A stretch of 64,000 bases of DNA from the NCBI RefSeq assembly GCF_009857885.1, contig NZ_WWER01000010.1:47675-111674 (forward strand), read 5' to 3'. How positions within the stretch are numbered: the stretch's first letter is position 1; each line of letters opens with the position of its first letter. The notes beneath the pieces were generated by a model. That model saw only the letters and a list, made by a program, of their open reading frames with translations, was not told the DNA's origin and did not search any database. Positions 1 through 8,267 of the stretch are shown in pieces. The translations under genes and the position numbers were made by a program. The DNA comes from Pusillimonas sp. TS35 (lineage in GTDB: Bacteria > Pseudomonadota > Gammaproteobacteria > Burkholderiales > Burkholderiaceae_B).

Positions 1-1247
1 TCAAACCCTGTGCCGATACCAATGAAGCGGCCGTTCTCGGTGATGATGAACCCATCATACAGGTCATGGGCGCTGCCATCGGCAATCAATGCACCCAGCT
101 CCTTCAGGCCTGTTTGGTGATCCACGATAAGGGGCATGCGCTCAATGAGGTGCGAGCACGGCTTGTTGCCATACAGCTCGCGATAATACGGGCGGGCGAG
201 TTGATCCAGCAGGCGAATACGTGAGATCAACCCGATCGGTGCGCTATCGCGTACGACGGCCAACGCCTGTAAATCAGGGCTGGCTTCGAAGATCCGGTAG
301 ACCTCGTTCGTCAGCGTTGTATCGGCAACGCTTGGTACAGTGCGCAATATGGAATGCGCTGTCGGCTGGCTTTTTTTAGCGGGCTTCATGAGTACACGCG
401 TTTTGGTGAACGTCGATGTGAATAGTTGCCGTGCTTCGACCGATAAGGCCGGCATGCGGGCCGCTGCCGGGCGGCCGAACAAATAACCCTGTCCGTACTG
501 GATGCCGACTTCGCGCAGAAGGTTGAACTGCGCCTCGGTTTCGACGCCCTCGGCGATGACCTGCGCCCTCGACTGGCGCGCGATTTCCAGTATCGAGCGT
601 ACGAACTGAACCTTGACGGGATCTAGCTCTATGCCTTGTACAAAATGTTTGTCTATCTTGATGTAATCGGGCCGCAGCTCTGACCACATGCGCAGGTTCG
701 AGAAACCTTCTCCTAGATCGTCGAGGGCGATCTGCAGGCCGCGCTCCCTGAATGCCATGGCAGCCTGCCGCAGGGCGGCATAGTTCGAATTGGCGTAGGC
801 CTCGGTGACTTCGATGACGACACTCGCCGGCAGGGTATCGATCGCATCGCAGCACGTGCAGGAGCTGCTGTCGCAAAGGTGCCGCCGCAGCAGTGCATCG
901 GGGCTCATGTTCAGGAACAGTTTGCCTGGCAGTGCCGCCTCTGCATAGGCTTCGATCTGTTTCTTGCGGCAGAGGCTTTCGAGCTCCAGGTTTCTTTGAG
1001 ACTGGTGCGCCGCGCGAAATAGCGCCAGTGGCGAATGCAGCGATGAGTTGGCAGGGCCGCGAATCAGCGCTTCGAAGCCGAGGACGCTGCCCGAGCGAAG
1101 GTTGACGATGGGCTGGAACACGGGCGTTACCATCTCGTTGCGCAAGATGCCGTGAATGCATGGGATGTCTCTTGTGCTTTGTTCGTAATGCGGCAGACCG
1201 GTACCGTCAGTGCTGGTACCGGAGGCTGACAACCTCGCTGCTTCCAT
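1..1247 (-). CDS. EAL-domain c-di-GMP phosphodiesterase with CBS-like region (3' end outside window)
   Basis: Partial gene that reads off the left edge with no stop. From the ATG at 1247 (M-E-A-A-R) the EAL domain covers about residues 38-260. The catalytic set looks intact: E59 of EAL, N113 in LFLNMSP, E146 in VIEVTE, D176-D177 in ALDDLGEGF, K197 in YIKIDK, E233 in AEGVET and Q253 in YGQGY. Active hydrolysis of cyclic di-GMP is therefore expected. A CBS-pair-like region follows (about 285-400) and ends in GIGTG, the usual lead-in to a C-terminal GGDEF domain in this architecture; that domain would lie beyond the window. An unusual Cys cluster (C125, C130, C132, C133) sits inside the EAL domain. 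No strong Shine-Dalgarno is visible, and an in-frame ATG at 1271 is an alternative start. It is divergent from the PilZ gene that follows. Confidence 0.88.
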   Translation of the reverse strand, partial: MEAARLSASGTSTDGTGLPHYEQSTRDIPCIHGILRNEMVTPVFQPIVNLRSGSVLGFEALIRGPANSSLHSPLALFRAAHQSQRNLELESLCRKKQIEAYAEAALPGKLFLNMSPDALLRRHLCDSSSCTCCDAIDTLPASVVIEVTEAYANSNYAALRQAAMAFRERGLQIALDDLGEGFSNLRMWSELRPDYIKIDKHFVQGIELDPVKVQFVRSILEIARQSRAQVIAEGVETEAQFNLLREVGIQYGQGYLFGRPAAARMPALSVEARQLFTSTFTKTRVLMKPAKKSQPTAHSILRTVPSVADTTLTNEVYRIFEASPDLQALAVVRDSAPIGLISRIRLLDQLARPYYRELYGNKPCSHLIERMPLIVDHQTGLKELGALIADGSAHDLYDGFIITENGRFIGIGTGF

Positions 1248-1502
1248 TGTTCGTTCCGTAAGGCTGGCCATAAATGGCGTTTCATTGTGGGCGCCGGAAA
1301 CGCAAGATAGCAAGCATATGTTACTTCCGCGTTTCCTCTTGCAACGCCTAACGGCTGCGGAATTGCTGATCTTTAACATTTGCGGCGCTACATCATGCGT
1401 CATGCATCAACAATTGGCTATTGTTGACATTTTCAAGGTAGAAGCAGGCACCGATTTTGAGTAGCATTTTTTCGTGCCGCGCGTAAGTTGCTACGCGCCT
1501 GT

Positions 1503-2258
1503 ATGGAGCTCTCCGTGTCTGTTTCGCCTTCCTCCCCCGAAAGCCGCTACGCATTGACGACGGTGCCCGAGATCACCGATGTGCTGCGTCGCGTCCATCA
1601 GCAGCGGGTTTTGCTCCAGATGAGCGTCAGCCCCGGTGCAAACGCCATTGTCACCACGTTGCTGCACATCGACGCTCCCAACCGCAGGCTGATTGTCGAT
1701 GATGCTCCGGGCGCCGATCTCAATGCCCGCATTCTGGCGGCCAGGGCCGTGCGCTTCGAGGCTTCGCTGGATAACGTGCGCGTCAACTTCAGCACGGCCG
1801 GCGGGGCGGCATGCAGCTTCGAAGGCGCGCCGGCGCTGTCGATGCCGTTTCCTGATGTACTGATGCGGATCCAGCGCCGCGATTACTTTCGCGTGGCGAC
1901 GCCAGTCGCCACGCCGGTAATATGCCGCATACCCGTGAAGGGGGAGGCTAACCCCGTACAGCTTCCGCTCGACGACATCAGTGGCGGTGGGTTGTCAATG
2001 TTCGACGATGGCGCCGGCCTGGCGCATGAGCCGGGTACTACCTACAAAGATTGTGAAATCGATCTGCCCAGTGTGGGTATCGTCAAGGTCGATCTGCGTC
2101 TCACCAATGCGCGCCAGGTCAGCATGCCGAGCGGTCGTGTACGCTTTCGCCTGGGTTGCGCCTTTGTGCCGCCCAGTGGGCCTGCGGTCAACCAAATACA
2201 GCGCTATGTCACGCACCTTGAGCGCGAGGCTATGGCACGCAGGCGCGGCCTGGGCTGA
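1503..2258 (+). CDS. ycgR: YcgR-like flagellar brake protein (YcgR N-terminal + PilZ domain)
   Basis: A 251-residue protein with a YcgR-N type first half and a C-terminal PilZ domain. Both c-di-GMP-binding motifs are visible: the arginine motif in QRRDYFRV and the D-x-S-x-x-G motif in DDISGGGLS. In the family, the c-di-GMP-bound protein acts on the flagellar motor to slow swimming. It lies head to head with an EAL phosphodiesterase, so a signal-degrading enzyme and a receptor for the same messenger share one intergenic region; a functional pairing is inferred. The ATG at 1503 is chosen; a TTG at 1488 in the same frame is possible and neither has a convincing ribosome-binding site. Confidence 0.88.
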   Translation: MELSVSVSPSSPESRYALTTVPEITDVLRRVHQQRVLLQMSVSPGANAIVTTLLHIDAPNRRLIVDDAPGADLNARILAARAVRFEASLDNVRVNFSTAGGAACSFEGAPALSMPFPDVLMRIQRRDYFRVATPVATPVICRIPVKGEANPVQLPLDDISGGGLSMFDDGAGLAHEPGTTYKDCEIDLPSVGIVKVDLRLTNARQVSMPSGRVRFRLGCAFVPPSGPAVNQIQRYVTHLEREAMARRRGLG

Positions 2259-2274
2259 ACGGGTAGGGCGCCGT

Positions 2275-2703
2275 CTAGCGCCTTCCTTCTGGCTTGACGA
2301 TCGCGAATATCCCGGTGGCGCGGAAAATTTCCTTGTTATCCACCTGCAGCACACAATGTGCGAAAGCAAGTCGGCGGCCGGCGCGCGTAACATTGCCCGA
2401 GCCGATTACCCAATCTCCAGGCTTGGCTGGCTGCAGGAATTCACTGGTAAGCGATACGGTCACTAGCCCAGTGGGCGCTTCATAGCAGTCGGCAATCAAG
2501 TCACCCAGCAGGGTATCGGCCAGCGTCATGAGTGCACCGCCATGCGTGACGCCGCGCAGGTTGCGATGCTTTTCTTGTATCAGCATTGCGAGGGCCGTCA
2601 GTTTGCCGTTTTCGAATTTTTCATGGACGGGGCCAGTCAGGCTGATGTAGGCGCTGGTTTCGGTGCGTTCGCGAAAACCAGCAGGCGGGGTGGATAATGT
2701 CAT
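2275..2703 (-). CDS. PaaI-family hotdog thioesterase
   Basis: A 142-residue single hotdog-domain protein. The segment NLRGVTHGGALMTLADTLLG carries the H-G-G and D features typical of PaaI/YbgC-like acyl-CoA thioesterases, which hydrolyse acyl-CoA or aryl-CoA thioesters in the cytosol. The substrate cannot be read from sequence. The start at 2703 (M-T-L-S-T-P) gives the usual family length; an in-frame ATG at 2727 would add eight residues. The frame stays open further upstream but the extra residues look like non-coding GC-rich translation. It is convergent with the PilZ gene, leaving 16 bp between stops. Confidence 0.85.
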   Translation of the reverse strand: MTLSTPPAGFRERTETSAYISLTGPVHEKFENGKLTALAMLIQEKHRNLRGVTHGGALMTLADTLLGDLIADCYEAPTGLVTVSLTSEFLQPAKPGDWVIGSGNVTRAGRRLAFAHCVLQVDNKEIFRATGIFAIVKPEGRR

Positions 2704-2922
2704 GGCGCTTGTGTGCGGAATTATCATCTGGCGCTTGGCCGCGTGCTGTACGCCGCGGATTGAACCGAAGAGCGAAACGCGCCGCCTCACCGCGCCGGCG
2801 AGTTGAGTCAAACAGTGCGCGAATTGTAGCGCGCTCATGGGTAATGCCCGGCTCGGTAGAGCCGCGGCTATGGCTGCATGTGGCGTGCAGGGCTCTGCGT
2901 ATGGGAAAAGCATGGAGGGGGT

Positions 2923-3819
2923 ATGGCAGTCGATGAGGCAATGACAATCAAGGTAGGTTTTATTGGTGCGGGCCGGCTTGGGCAAGCGCTGGCCTGGCGC
3001 CTTGCAGCGTGTGGTTTTGATGTACATGCTGTAGCGAGCCGTAGCGAAGCCAGCGCCCATGTATTGGCCGAAGGCGCTCCGGGGTGCCGTGTGGACACGG
3101 CCCAGGCGGTGGCAGACACTTGTGACCTGGTTTTCGTTACAACCCCTGATGCGGCGATAGAAGCCACGGCATGTGCGCTGCGTTGGCGTCCGGGCATGGG
3201 GGTGGTGCATTGCAGCGGCGCCACTGAGCTCGTGGCCCTGAAGGCGGCCGCCGCACAAGGTGCGCAGATCGGCGGCTTCCATCCCATGCAAACCTTTACA
3301 GACCCGCATGCGGCGGCCCGCACGCTATCTGGCTGTGTCATCACCATTGAGGCATCCGATCCGCTTTCCGCTACGTTGCATGATCTGGCCGCTCGCATGG
3401 GCTGCAGCGGCCATACCCTGCCAACGGGCATGCGAGGCCGCTACCATGCCGCAGGCGGTTATGCTTCGCAGTTTATCAATGTATTGCTGGCCGAAGCGGT
3501 GAAGATCTGGGGTTCATGGGGCGCCGACGAAGCGGATGTCTTGCGTGCGTTGCTGCCTTTGCTAAAGGGCACAGTCAGTGCGATCGAGGCCTCGGGTATT
3601 GCCCACGGTATGCCAGGGCCGGTTTCACGCGGGGACACTGCAACGGTGGCTCGCCATGTACAGGCGCTGCAGTCGCTGGATGGCGACGTTGTGGCGCTCT
3701 ATAGTGCGTTGTGCCGCCGCAGCGTACCGCTGGCGAGGCAGGCGGGGCGCCTCTCCCCTGAAGGGGCGCAGGCTATCCTGGCCCTGCTGCCTGAATGCGG
3801 CGGCCCGAGCAGGGCGTAA
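2923..3819 (+). CDS. Rossmann-fold / DUF2520 domain protein
   Basis: A 298-residue protein with an N-terminal NAD(P)-binding Rossmann fold (VGFIGAGRLGQALA near residue 10) and a C-terminal DUF2520 helical domain, the layout of ketopantoate- or 6-phosphogluconate-dehydrogenase-like proteins. The exact reaction is unknown for this family. The start at 2923 is favoured because a GGAGGGGG ribosome-binding site lies just upstream. The next in-frame ATG at 2941 also fits the Rossmann start, and an upstream ATG at 2878 has no such site. It stands alone between two minus-strand genes. Confidence 0.82.
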   Translation: MAVDEAMTIKVGFIGAGRLGQALAWRLAACGFDVHAVASRSEASAHVLAEGAPGCRVDTAQAVADTCDLVFVTTPDAAIEATACALRWRPGMGVVHCSGATELVALKAAAAQGAQIGGFHPMQTFTDPHAAARTLSGCVITIEASDPLSATLHDLAARMGCSGHTLPTGMRGRYHAAGGYASQFINVLLAEAVKIWGSWGADEADVLRALLPLLKGTVSAIEASGIAHGMPGPVSRGDTATVARHVQALQSLDGDVVALYSALCRRSVPLARQAGRLSPEGAQAILALLPECGGPSRA

Positions 3820-3911
3820 GTGCACCGCATTGGCATGTCTGCTGCCTGCCGCTCGGCGGGATGCGTGCGTCGCCGGATTCGGGAGCGGCCCTTGGCCGTT
3901 GGCTGCATCGC

Positions 3912-4691
3912 TCAGGTGTCGCCGCCCGATTGGCCGCCTATCGACGTTTCGCCCGGTGTATAGGGCTCCACCACCCGTATCCTGTTGTCCACATCTTTCA
4001 CCCCGCTGCTCGCATCGGCGCAGTCTTCGATGGCATGTTTGACGCGGCGGTTGCTCACCGTCCCGTCGAGCAATACCCGGCCGTCCTTGACCTCAACGGT
4101 GACGTCACGCACGTCCATGCCGCTGAATATCAACTGCTCGCAGATGTCTTCGCGAATACGGTCGTCAGAGCGTATGTAGCCCTTGGGTGCGTAGTGGGGC
4201 GTTGGGTCATGCCATTCATGTTGCGAATGATACGGTTGACGCCCGCCGGGCCCAACGGCACGATGCCAGCCGGCCTCGGGGCCGCCATAGGTTTCTTCGT
4301 GCCAAGGGCCGCGCTGCGGATACTGCTGGCGTTGAGCAGATTGGCTCCCGCCGCTTGCCATGCCGTGGCCCTGGCTAATGCCGCCTGCGGGTCGTGAGCC
4401 TGATTGGGACAGGCTCCGGTGGCTGCCCCAGTCTATATGTTCATCCATCACGTGGCCCTGCGGGTAGCCTGCCTTGTGTGTGTAGGCTCGTTCCGCGTTG
4501 AATTCCTGTCCCATGCCAAGGCGAGCAGGGTTATCGAACGGCCCTTCATAACCTTGGTCCTTGGTTGTATTGAGGCGCCGCCGCTCGCCGCGATAGGGTT
4601 CGCGGTAGGTGTAGTCTTCTTCGTCCGGAAGATTCTGGTAAGGCTGGCTGCCGCGGTGGCTAATATCACGAGGATCGTCATTGCGTGGCAT
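3912..4691 (-). CDS. BON-domain protein with a long low-complexity N-terminal region
   Basis: A 259-residue protein. The first about 165 residues are hydrophilic and rich in Gly, Gln, Arg, His and Tyr, and look disordered. The C-terminal part (about 170-240, from DDRIREDICEQL through VEVKDGRVLLDGTVSNR) is a BON domain, as in OsmY and stress-related envelope proteins, but no signal peptide is visible. The start at 4691 (M-P-R-N-D-D-P) follows an AGGAGA site. It is upstream of no obvious partner but shares strand and neighbourhood with a DUF3008 gene and a Crp/Fnr gene, suggesting a stress-response cluster (inference). Confidence 0.82.
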   Translation of the reverse strand: MPRNDDPRDISHRGSQPYQNLPDEEDYTYREPYRGERRRLNTTKDQGYEGPFDNPARLGMGQEFNAERAYTHKAGYPQGHVMDEHIDWGSHRSLSQSGSRPAGGISQGHGMASGGSQSAQRQQYPQRGPWHEETYGGPEAGWHRAVGPGGRQPYHSQHEWHDPTPHYAPKGYIRSDDRIREDICEQLIFSGMDVRDVTVEVKDGRVLLDGTVSNRRVKHAIEDCADASSGVKDVDNRIRVVEPYTPGETSIGGQSGGDT

Positions 4692-4818
4692 GATCTGTCT
4701 CCTGTTGCCGCGTTTACCGTCCGACTGCGCCCATGATGGCGCGCCGCAAGGATGATGGGGCGGCCGCCCCGACGGTACCTTTACGGCCGTACTCAGCATA
4801 TACCGTGCCGCCGCCGGC

Positions 4819-5010
4819 TCATTGCCGGTCTGATTTATGCTCAGGTTTATGCTTGGTGTCGGTCTCGGCAAATTCCCTCAGTTCCTTTTCGCTCATTGAT
4901 TCATACATCGATTTGGCGGGACCTTTGAGTTCGCCGACTTTCTTTTCACCGCGTTTGGCCGCCAAGGCGATGGCGGCGGCTTGTTGCTGAGCCTTGGATT
5001 TTGCGGGCAT
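4819..5010 (-). CDS. DUF3008-family small basic protein
   Basis: A 63-residue Lys/Ala/Glu-rich protein beginning M-P-A-K-S-K-A-Q-Q-Q and containing LKGPAKSMYESMSEKELREF, the recognisable DUF3008 core. Function is unknown; relatives are often found among general stress genes. A GGAGG ribosome-binding site seven bases before the ATG at 5010 supports this start over the longer open frame. It lies 127 bp upstream of the BON-domain gene on the same strand and 94 bp downstream of the Crp/Fnr gene. Confidence 0.8.
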   Translation of the reverse strand: MPAKSKAQQQAAAIALAAKRGEKKVGELKGPAKSMYESMSEKELREFAETDTKHKPEHKSDRQ

Positions 5011-5104
5011 GCCTGTTCCTCCAGTGATGTGGCGCCGTTTTGGCGCGGGATCCTGGGCATGCGTGGCAAGCAGTGTTCCTGCTGGTGGACGCAATATAGC
5101 GTGG

Positions 5105-5920
5105 CTAGATGTGCAGTTTGCCCAGAGGATGGTGCGTGCAGCCTGGCTGGGCGGTGGGGTGAGGCGTATTGCCAGTGCTGGCGGGCTCGCGGGGATCGTC
5201 TGAAGAGGGGGGCGCGGGAATGCCAACGAAGCGGCACAACCCAGGCACATCCAGCAGTATGAGCTGACGTTGCGGTTGCAGGGTGATGAGCCCCGCGCGC
5301 TTGAACTGGTTCATCTGCCGCGAGAAGGTTTCGGCGGCGATGTTGAGCTGCCGGGCGAGAATGCCTTGGCTTGATGGCAGCACCAGCGTGGTGCTGTGCT
5401 GTTGTATATAAAGATCCATCAGGAAGGTGACCAGCCGCTGGCCTGCGTTGCCGATGGTGAGAAGATCGACACGATTGAGCCAGTGGTTGAACCCGGTGGC
5501 AAGGCCTAGCGTCAGGGCGTACGAAAAAGCCGGCGAAGTCCGAGCCAACGATAGTAGCCGCTTGCGCTCGACGCAATATGCTTTGGTGGCCGCAGTGGCA
5601 CGCGCTGACAATGGATAGCGGGCGGGCTCGAGAAACATCGATGCTTCGCCGACCACATCTCCGCTTTCCATGACACGGAAGATTTTGGTTTCGCCGTTGT
5701 AGCAAGGGCGATATAGCGACACCCTTCCCGACTGCACGACGTAAAAATGATTGGCCGGCATACCCATTTCGAAGAGATGGGCGCCATTGGCGACGCTGAC
5801 CAGGCGGGCTTCGTAGGCCAAGTGTGCGAGTGCATTGCGATCGGCCCTGGAAAATACAGGCGAGGTGGCAAGATGTTGCACCAGCGCTGCGTCAGGTGTC
5901 GGCAAGGACGGGCAATTCAT
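5105..5920 (-). CDS. Crp/Fnr-family transcriptional regulator (DNR-like)
   Basis: A 271-residue regulator: cyclic-nucleotide-binding-like beta roll (about 20-125), dimerisation helix, and winged HTH (about 160-225) followed by a Pro-rich tail of about 40 residues. The recognition helix carries E197-T-F-S200-R201, matching the E-xx-S-R pattern of FNR/DNR proteins that read TTGAT-N4-ATCAA. The N-terminus has only one Cys (C3), so the FNR iron-sulphur cluster is absent and a haem/NO-type or other signal is more likely. A matching box sits upstream at the class-II position (see 5995-6008), suggesting autoregulation or control by another FNR-type protein. Confidence 0.86.
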   Translation of the reverse strand: MNCPSLPTPDAALVQHLATSPVFSRADRNALAHLAYEARLVSVANGAHLFEMGMPANHFYVVQSGRVSLYRPCYNGETKIFRVMESGDVVGEASMFLEPARYPLSARATAATKAYCVERKRLLSLARTSPAFSYALTLGLATGFNHWLNRVDLLTIGNAGQRLVTFLMDLYIQQHSTTLVLPSSQGILARQLNIAAETFSRQMNQFKRAGLITLQPQRQLILLDVPGLCRFVGIPAPPSSDDPREPASTGNTPHPTAQPGCTHHPLGKLHI

Positions 5921-5966
5921 CAGTAGACAAAAAATGCACGAGGGATGCGCGAGCGTGAAGCTGGAG

Positions 5967-5972
5967 ATTGTA
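5967..5972 (-). promoter_or_regulatory. Predicted -10 element of the Crp/Fnr gene
   Basis: Read on the minus strand this is TACAAT, five of six matches to TATAAT. It would start transcription near 5960 and leave a 40-nt leader before the ATG at 5920. There is no good -35 at normal spacing. That is expected for a class-II activated promoter, where the activator box replaces the -35. Confidence 0.5.
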
Positions 5973-5994
5973 AGTGTTTCATAACATCTTCCCT

Positions 5995-6008
5995 ATGATA
6001 ATTATCAT
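5995..6008. promoter_or_regulatory. FNR/DNR-type operator (TGAT-N4-ATCA palindrome)
   Basis: A perfect 14-bp palindrome, ATGATAATTATCAT. Its core TGAT-N4-ATCA equals the FNR/DNR consensus TTGAT-N4-ATCAA except for the outermost base on each side. Its centre (6001.5) is exactly -41.5 from the transcription start predicted by the TACAAT element, the canonical class-II activation position. Fur also binds GATAAT-rich sites, so a Fur reading is a weaker alternative. Confidence 0.6.
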
Positions 6009-6052
6009 GATTCACGATATGGCGGCATACGACCAGGCATGATTATTGTGTT

Positions 6053-6076
6053 CCGCCGGACGTCGAGGTCCGGCGG
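6053..6076. terminator. GC-rich stem-loop downstream of gshA
   Basis: A nine-base-pair perfect stem (CCGCCGGAC / GTCCGGCGG) with a six-base loop lies 57 bp beyond the gshA stop. It lacks a clear U-tract on the minus strand, so it may be a weak or factor-assisted terminator. Confidence 0.4.
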
Positions 6077-6133
6077 TTGCTTTGTGCGCCAGAGTTGGTT
6101 GGCGCGTCGAGCTGTGTTAGCCGCCTGGTGCCG

Positions 6134-7699
6134 TCAGGGTCGGCGCAGGGCGGCGTGATACCGTTCGACGTAAGTGTCGAAGCTTTCCGTGTCGCTGTCT
6201 TCGAGTTGCTTCTGGGCAGCGATGGAGTCGTCCGCCATCATCTGGTAGCTGCGCAGGGTGGTTGCGTCCAGCGAAGCCGCGCGCATGGCATCGCGATGCG
6301 CGAAGCTTTGTTGCAGCGTAAAGCCAACCAGCCCTAGTTTGCTATCGTGGATGTCCCTCAGAAGGGTCGCTGACGGTGTGTTTTCGGTGTCGTCGAGCTT
6401 GGGCTGCTGCGCTGCCAGCGCTTGCCGGTAGGCATTGCCGCCATGCGCGGCATCCAGCAGCTCGGCATAGGGAAGGATTCGCTCGAGCAAGTCGCGGCCC
6501 CAGTCTGCCAGCGCGATGGGGGTGCCTTCGTCGTTGAGCTTGAGGCCGGGTTTACGGCCTTCTTTGGCGACTCGACTGAAATTATGGCGGCTGTTGGTGC
6601 AGAAACCGTTGTTGGGAAAATCGGCGCTGGACTCTGCCGCGCAAAATAGCAGAAAGGCGTCCATGAAATGGGCTGTCTGCACCGAAATGCCGGTTGGCGA
6701 GTAAGGGTCGATATCCAGGCAGCGCACTTCGACATACTCGACGCCGCGCTCGGCAAGCGCTGTTACCGGCCGCTCACAACGGCCTGTGGTGCGCTTGGGA
6801 CGGATACTGGAGTAGTACTCGTTTTCGATCTGGATGATATTGGTGTTGAGCTGTATCCACTCGCCGTTGCGGTGAGTGCCAATGGCCTCATAGGCGGGCC
6901 ACGGCGTGGTGACCGCCGTATACATGCGCTGCAAAAATGTTTCGAGGTCGTTGTAGCAGAGTTGCAGTTCGGACTGCGCGCGGTTGCTCTGATACCCCAT
7001 GTCGCTCATGCGCAGGCTGGTGGCATGCGGCAGGTACAGCGTGGTGTCGTCCAGTTTCTCGAGCGCGCCCGCGGGCATGCCGTGCAGAAAGCTGCTGGAC
7101 AGCGCTGGCGATGCACCGAACAGATACATCAGCAGCCAAGAATAGCGGGTGAAGTTGCGAATCAGCGCCAGGTAACCGCGCGAGCGGCGCTGTTTGTCGT
7201 CGCCTTGCATACCCAGCAGCGGCCACATGGCTTCGGGCACCGAAAAATTGTAGTGCACGCCCGCAATGCATTGCATGGTTTTGCCATAGCGCACGGCCAG
7301 GCCACGACGATAGACGTGTTTCAGCATGCCGGTATTGGAGGTGCCATACCACGCGATGGGAATATCCGCGTCGGGGGGCAACAGGGCGGGCATGGATTGA
7401 TTCCACAAGAGTTCGTCGCGCAGCGTGGCGGCCACATAGCGGTGCGTCTGCTCGAGTTCGCTGATCAGGCTTTCTGTAGAATGGTGCGCTGCGGTAATGA
7501 GCTCCAGCAGCGACTCTGAATAGTCTGTGGTGATGCGCGGGTGTGTGAGCGCCGCACCCAGCGCGGGAGGGTGTGGGGTGCGTGCCAGCTCGCCGTCGAG
7601 CGTGACCCGCAGGCCTTCTTTTTCGATGCCGCGCTTAATCCCCTTGATGAGGTCGGCTTGGCCGGCAAGCGCGTTATAGCCTGGTTTGCGAGTTGTCAT
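6134..7699 (-). CDS. gshA: Glutamate-cysteine ligase, proteobacterial GshA type
   Basis: A 521-residue protein, close to the 518 of E. coli GshA. It makes gamma-glutamylcysteine from glutamate, cysteine and ATP, the first step of glutathione synthesis in the cytosol. Recognisable family segments are GIEKEGLRV near the N-terminus, TDYSESLLELIT (active-site region), GVHYNFSVPE and the C-terminal GLVGFTLQQSFAHRDAM. The gene is monocistronic here, since gshB is not adjacent, and is divergent from a small lipoprotein gene with 55 bp between the starts. Confidence 0.95.
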   Translation of the reverse strand: MTTRKPGYNALAGQADLIKGIKRGIEKEGLRVTLDGELARTPHPPALGAALTHPRITTDYSESLLELITAAHHSTESLISELEQTHRYVAATLRDELLWNQSMPALLPPDADIPIAWYGTSNTGMLKHVYRRGLAVRYGKTMQCIAGVHYNFSVPEAMWPLLGMQGDDKQRRSRGYLALIRNFTRYSWLLMYLFGASPALSSSFLHGMPAGALEKLDDTTLYLPHATSLRMSDMGYQSNRAQSELQLCYNDLETFLQRMYTAVTTPWPAYEAIGTHRNGEWIQLNTNIIQIENEYYSSIRPKRTTGRCERPVTALAERGVEYVEVRCLDIDPYSPTGISVQTAHFMDAFLLFCAAESSADFPNNGFCTNSRHNFSRVAKEGRKPGLKLNDEGTPIALADWGRDLLERILPYAELLDAAHGGNAYRQALAAQQPKLDDTENTPSATLLRDIHDSKLGLVGFTLQQSFAHRDAMRAASLDATTLRSYQMMADDSIAAQKQLEDSDTESFDTYVERYHAALRRP

Positions 7700-7754
7700 G
7701 AGGCGAGCATGCTGCTAAGAGTTAATCCCCGAGGATTTTAACTGAGGTATAAGG

Positions 7755-8267
7755 GTGAGACATTTGATTGCGATTCTGGCCTTGGCCGCGCTTCTGGCGG
7801 GCTGTTCGCCCGACTATAACTGGCGCCAGGCCCAGTTGGCCGATGGTGCCGTTACTGCGTTCTTTCCGGATCGGCCCTCGACGCAATCGCGCCAGGTGTC
7901 CTATGCAGGGCACGACATCATGTTTACGTTGACCAGTGCGTCGGTTGGGGATGCGCTGTTTACGGTCGCGTATGCTTCTTTTCCGCCTATCATGGCGCGC
8001 GACGCCGCCCTGCGCGCTGGTTTTGCCGAGGGCGTGATTGAGTCGCTGTACCGCAATCTGGGCGTGGCGCCGCCGCTTGAAAGGCTCGCTTATGGTGTGC
8101 CGTTTACCATTGACGGCAAAGCGCCATCGGGCAAGCCGCTTCGCCTGCAGGCAACGCTATGGCTTACCGAAGGCGCCGTGGTCGAGGCACTGGTAACTTC
8201 TGGCACAAGCGCGTTCCCACAGGCTCAGGCGGATGAATTTTTACGCGGGATAGATATGGCTCGCTGA
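7755..8267 (+). CDS. Putative lipoprotein of unknown function
   Basis: A 170-residue protein starting at GTG 7755 behind a GAGGT site. The N-terminus is a typical lipoprotein signal: MRHLIAILALAALL then the lipobox L-A-G-C with the lipidated Cys at about 17. The mature part shows no family I recognise with confidence; the phrase AVTAFFPDRPSTQSRQVSYAG resembles small periplasmic proteins of Burkholderiales. Its last 104 bases overlap a convergent LuxR-type HTH gene. Confidence 0.72.
   Translation: MRHLIAILALAALLAGCSPDYNWRQAQLADGAVTAFFPDRPSTQSRQVSYAGHDIMFTLTSASVGDALFTVAYASFPPIMARDAALRAGFAEGVIESLYRNLGVAPPLERLAYGVPFTIDGKAPSGKPLRLQATLWLTEGAVVEALVTSGTSAFPQAQADEFLRGIDMAR

Noticed and set aside
2704..3309. 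200-residue N-terminal extension of the thioesterase
   Set aside because: It runs antisense through the DUF2520 gene, has no recognisable domain, and the family start is at 2703.
5995..6008. Fur box reading of the GATAATTATC palindrome
   Set aside because: The palindrome has an even number of bases and matches TGAT-N4-ATCA better; the promoter geometry and neighbouring Crp/Fnr gene favour an FNR/DNR site. Fur is not fully excluded.
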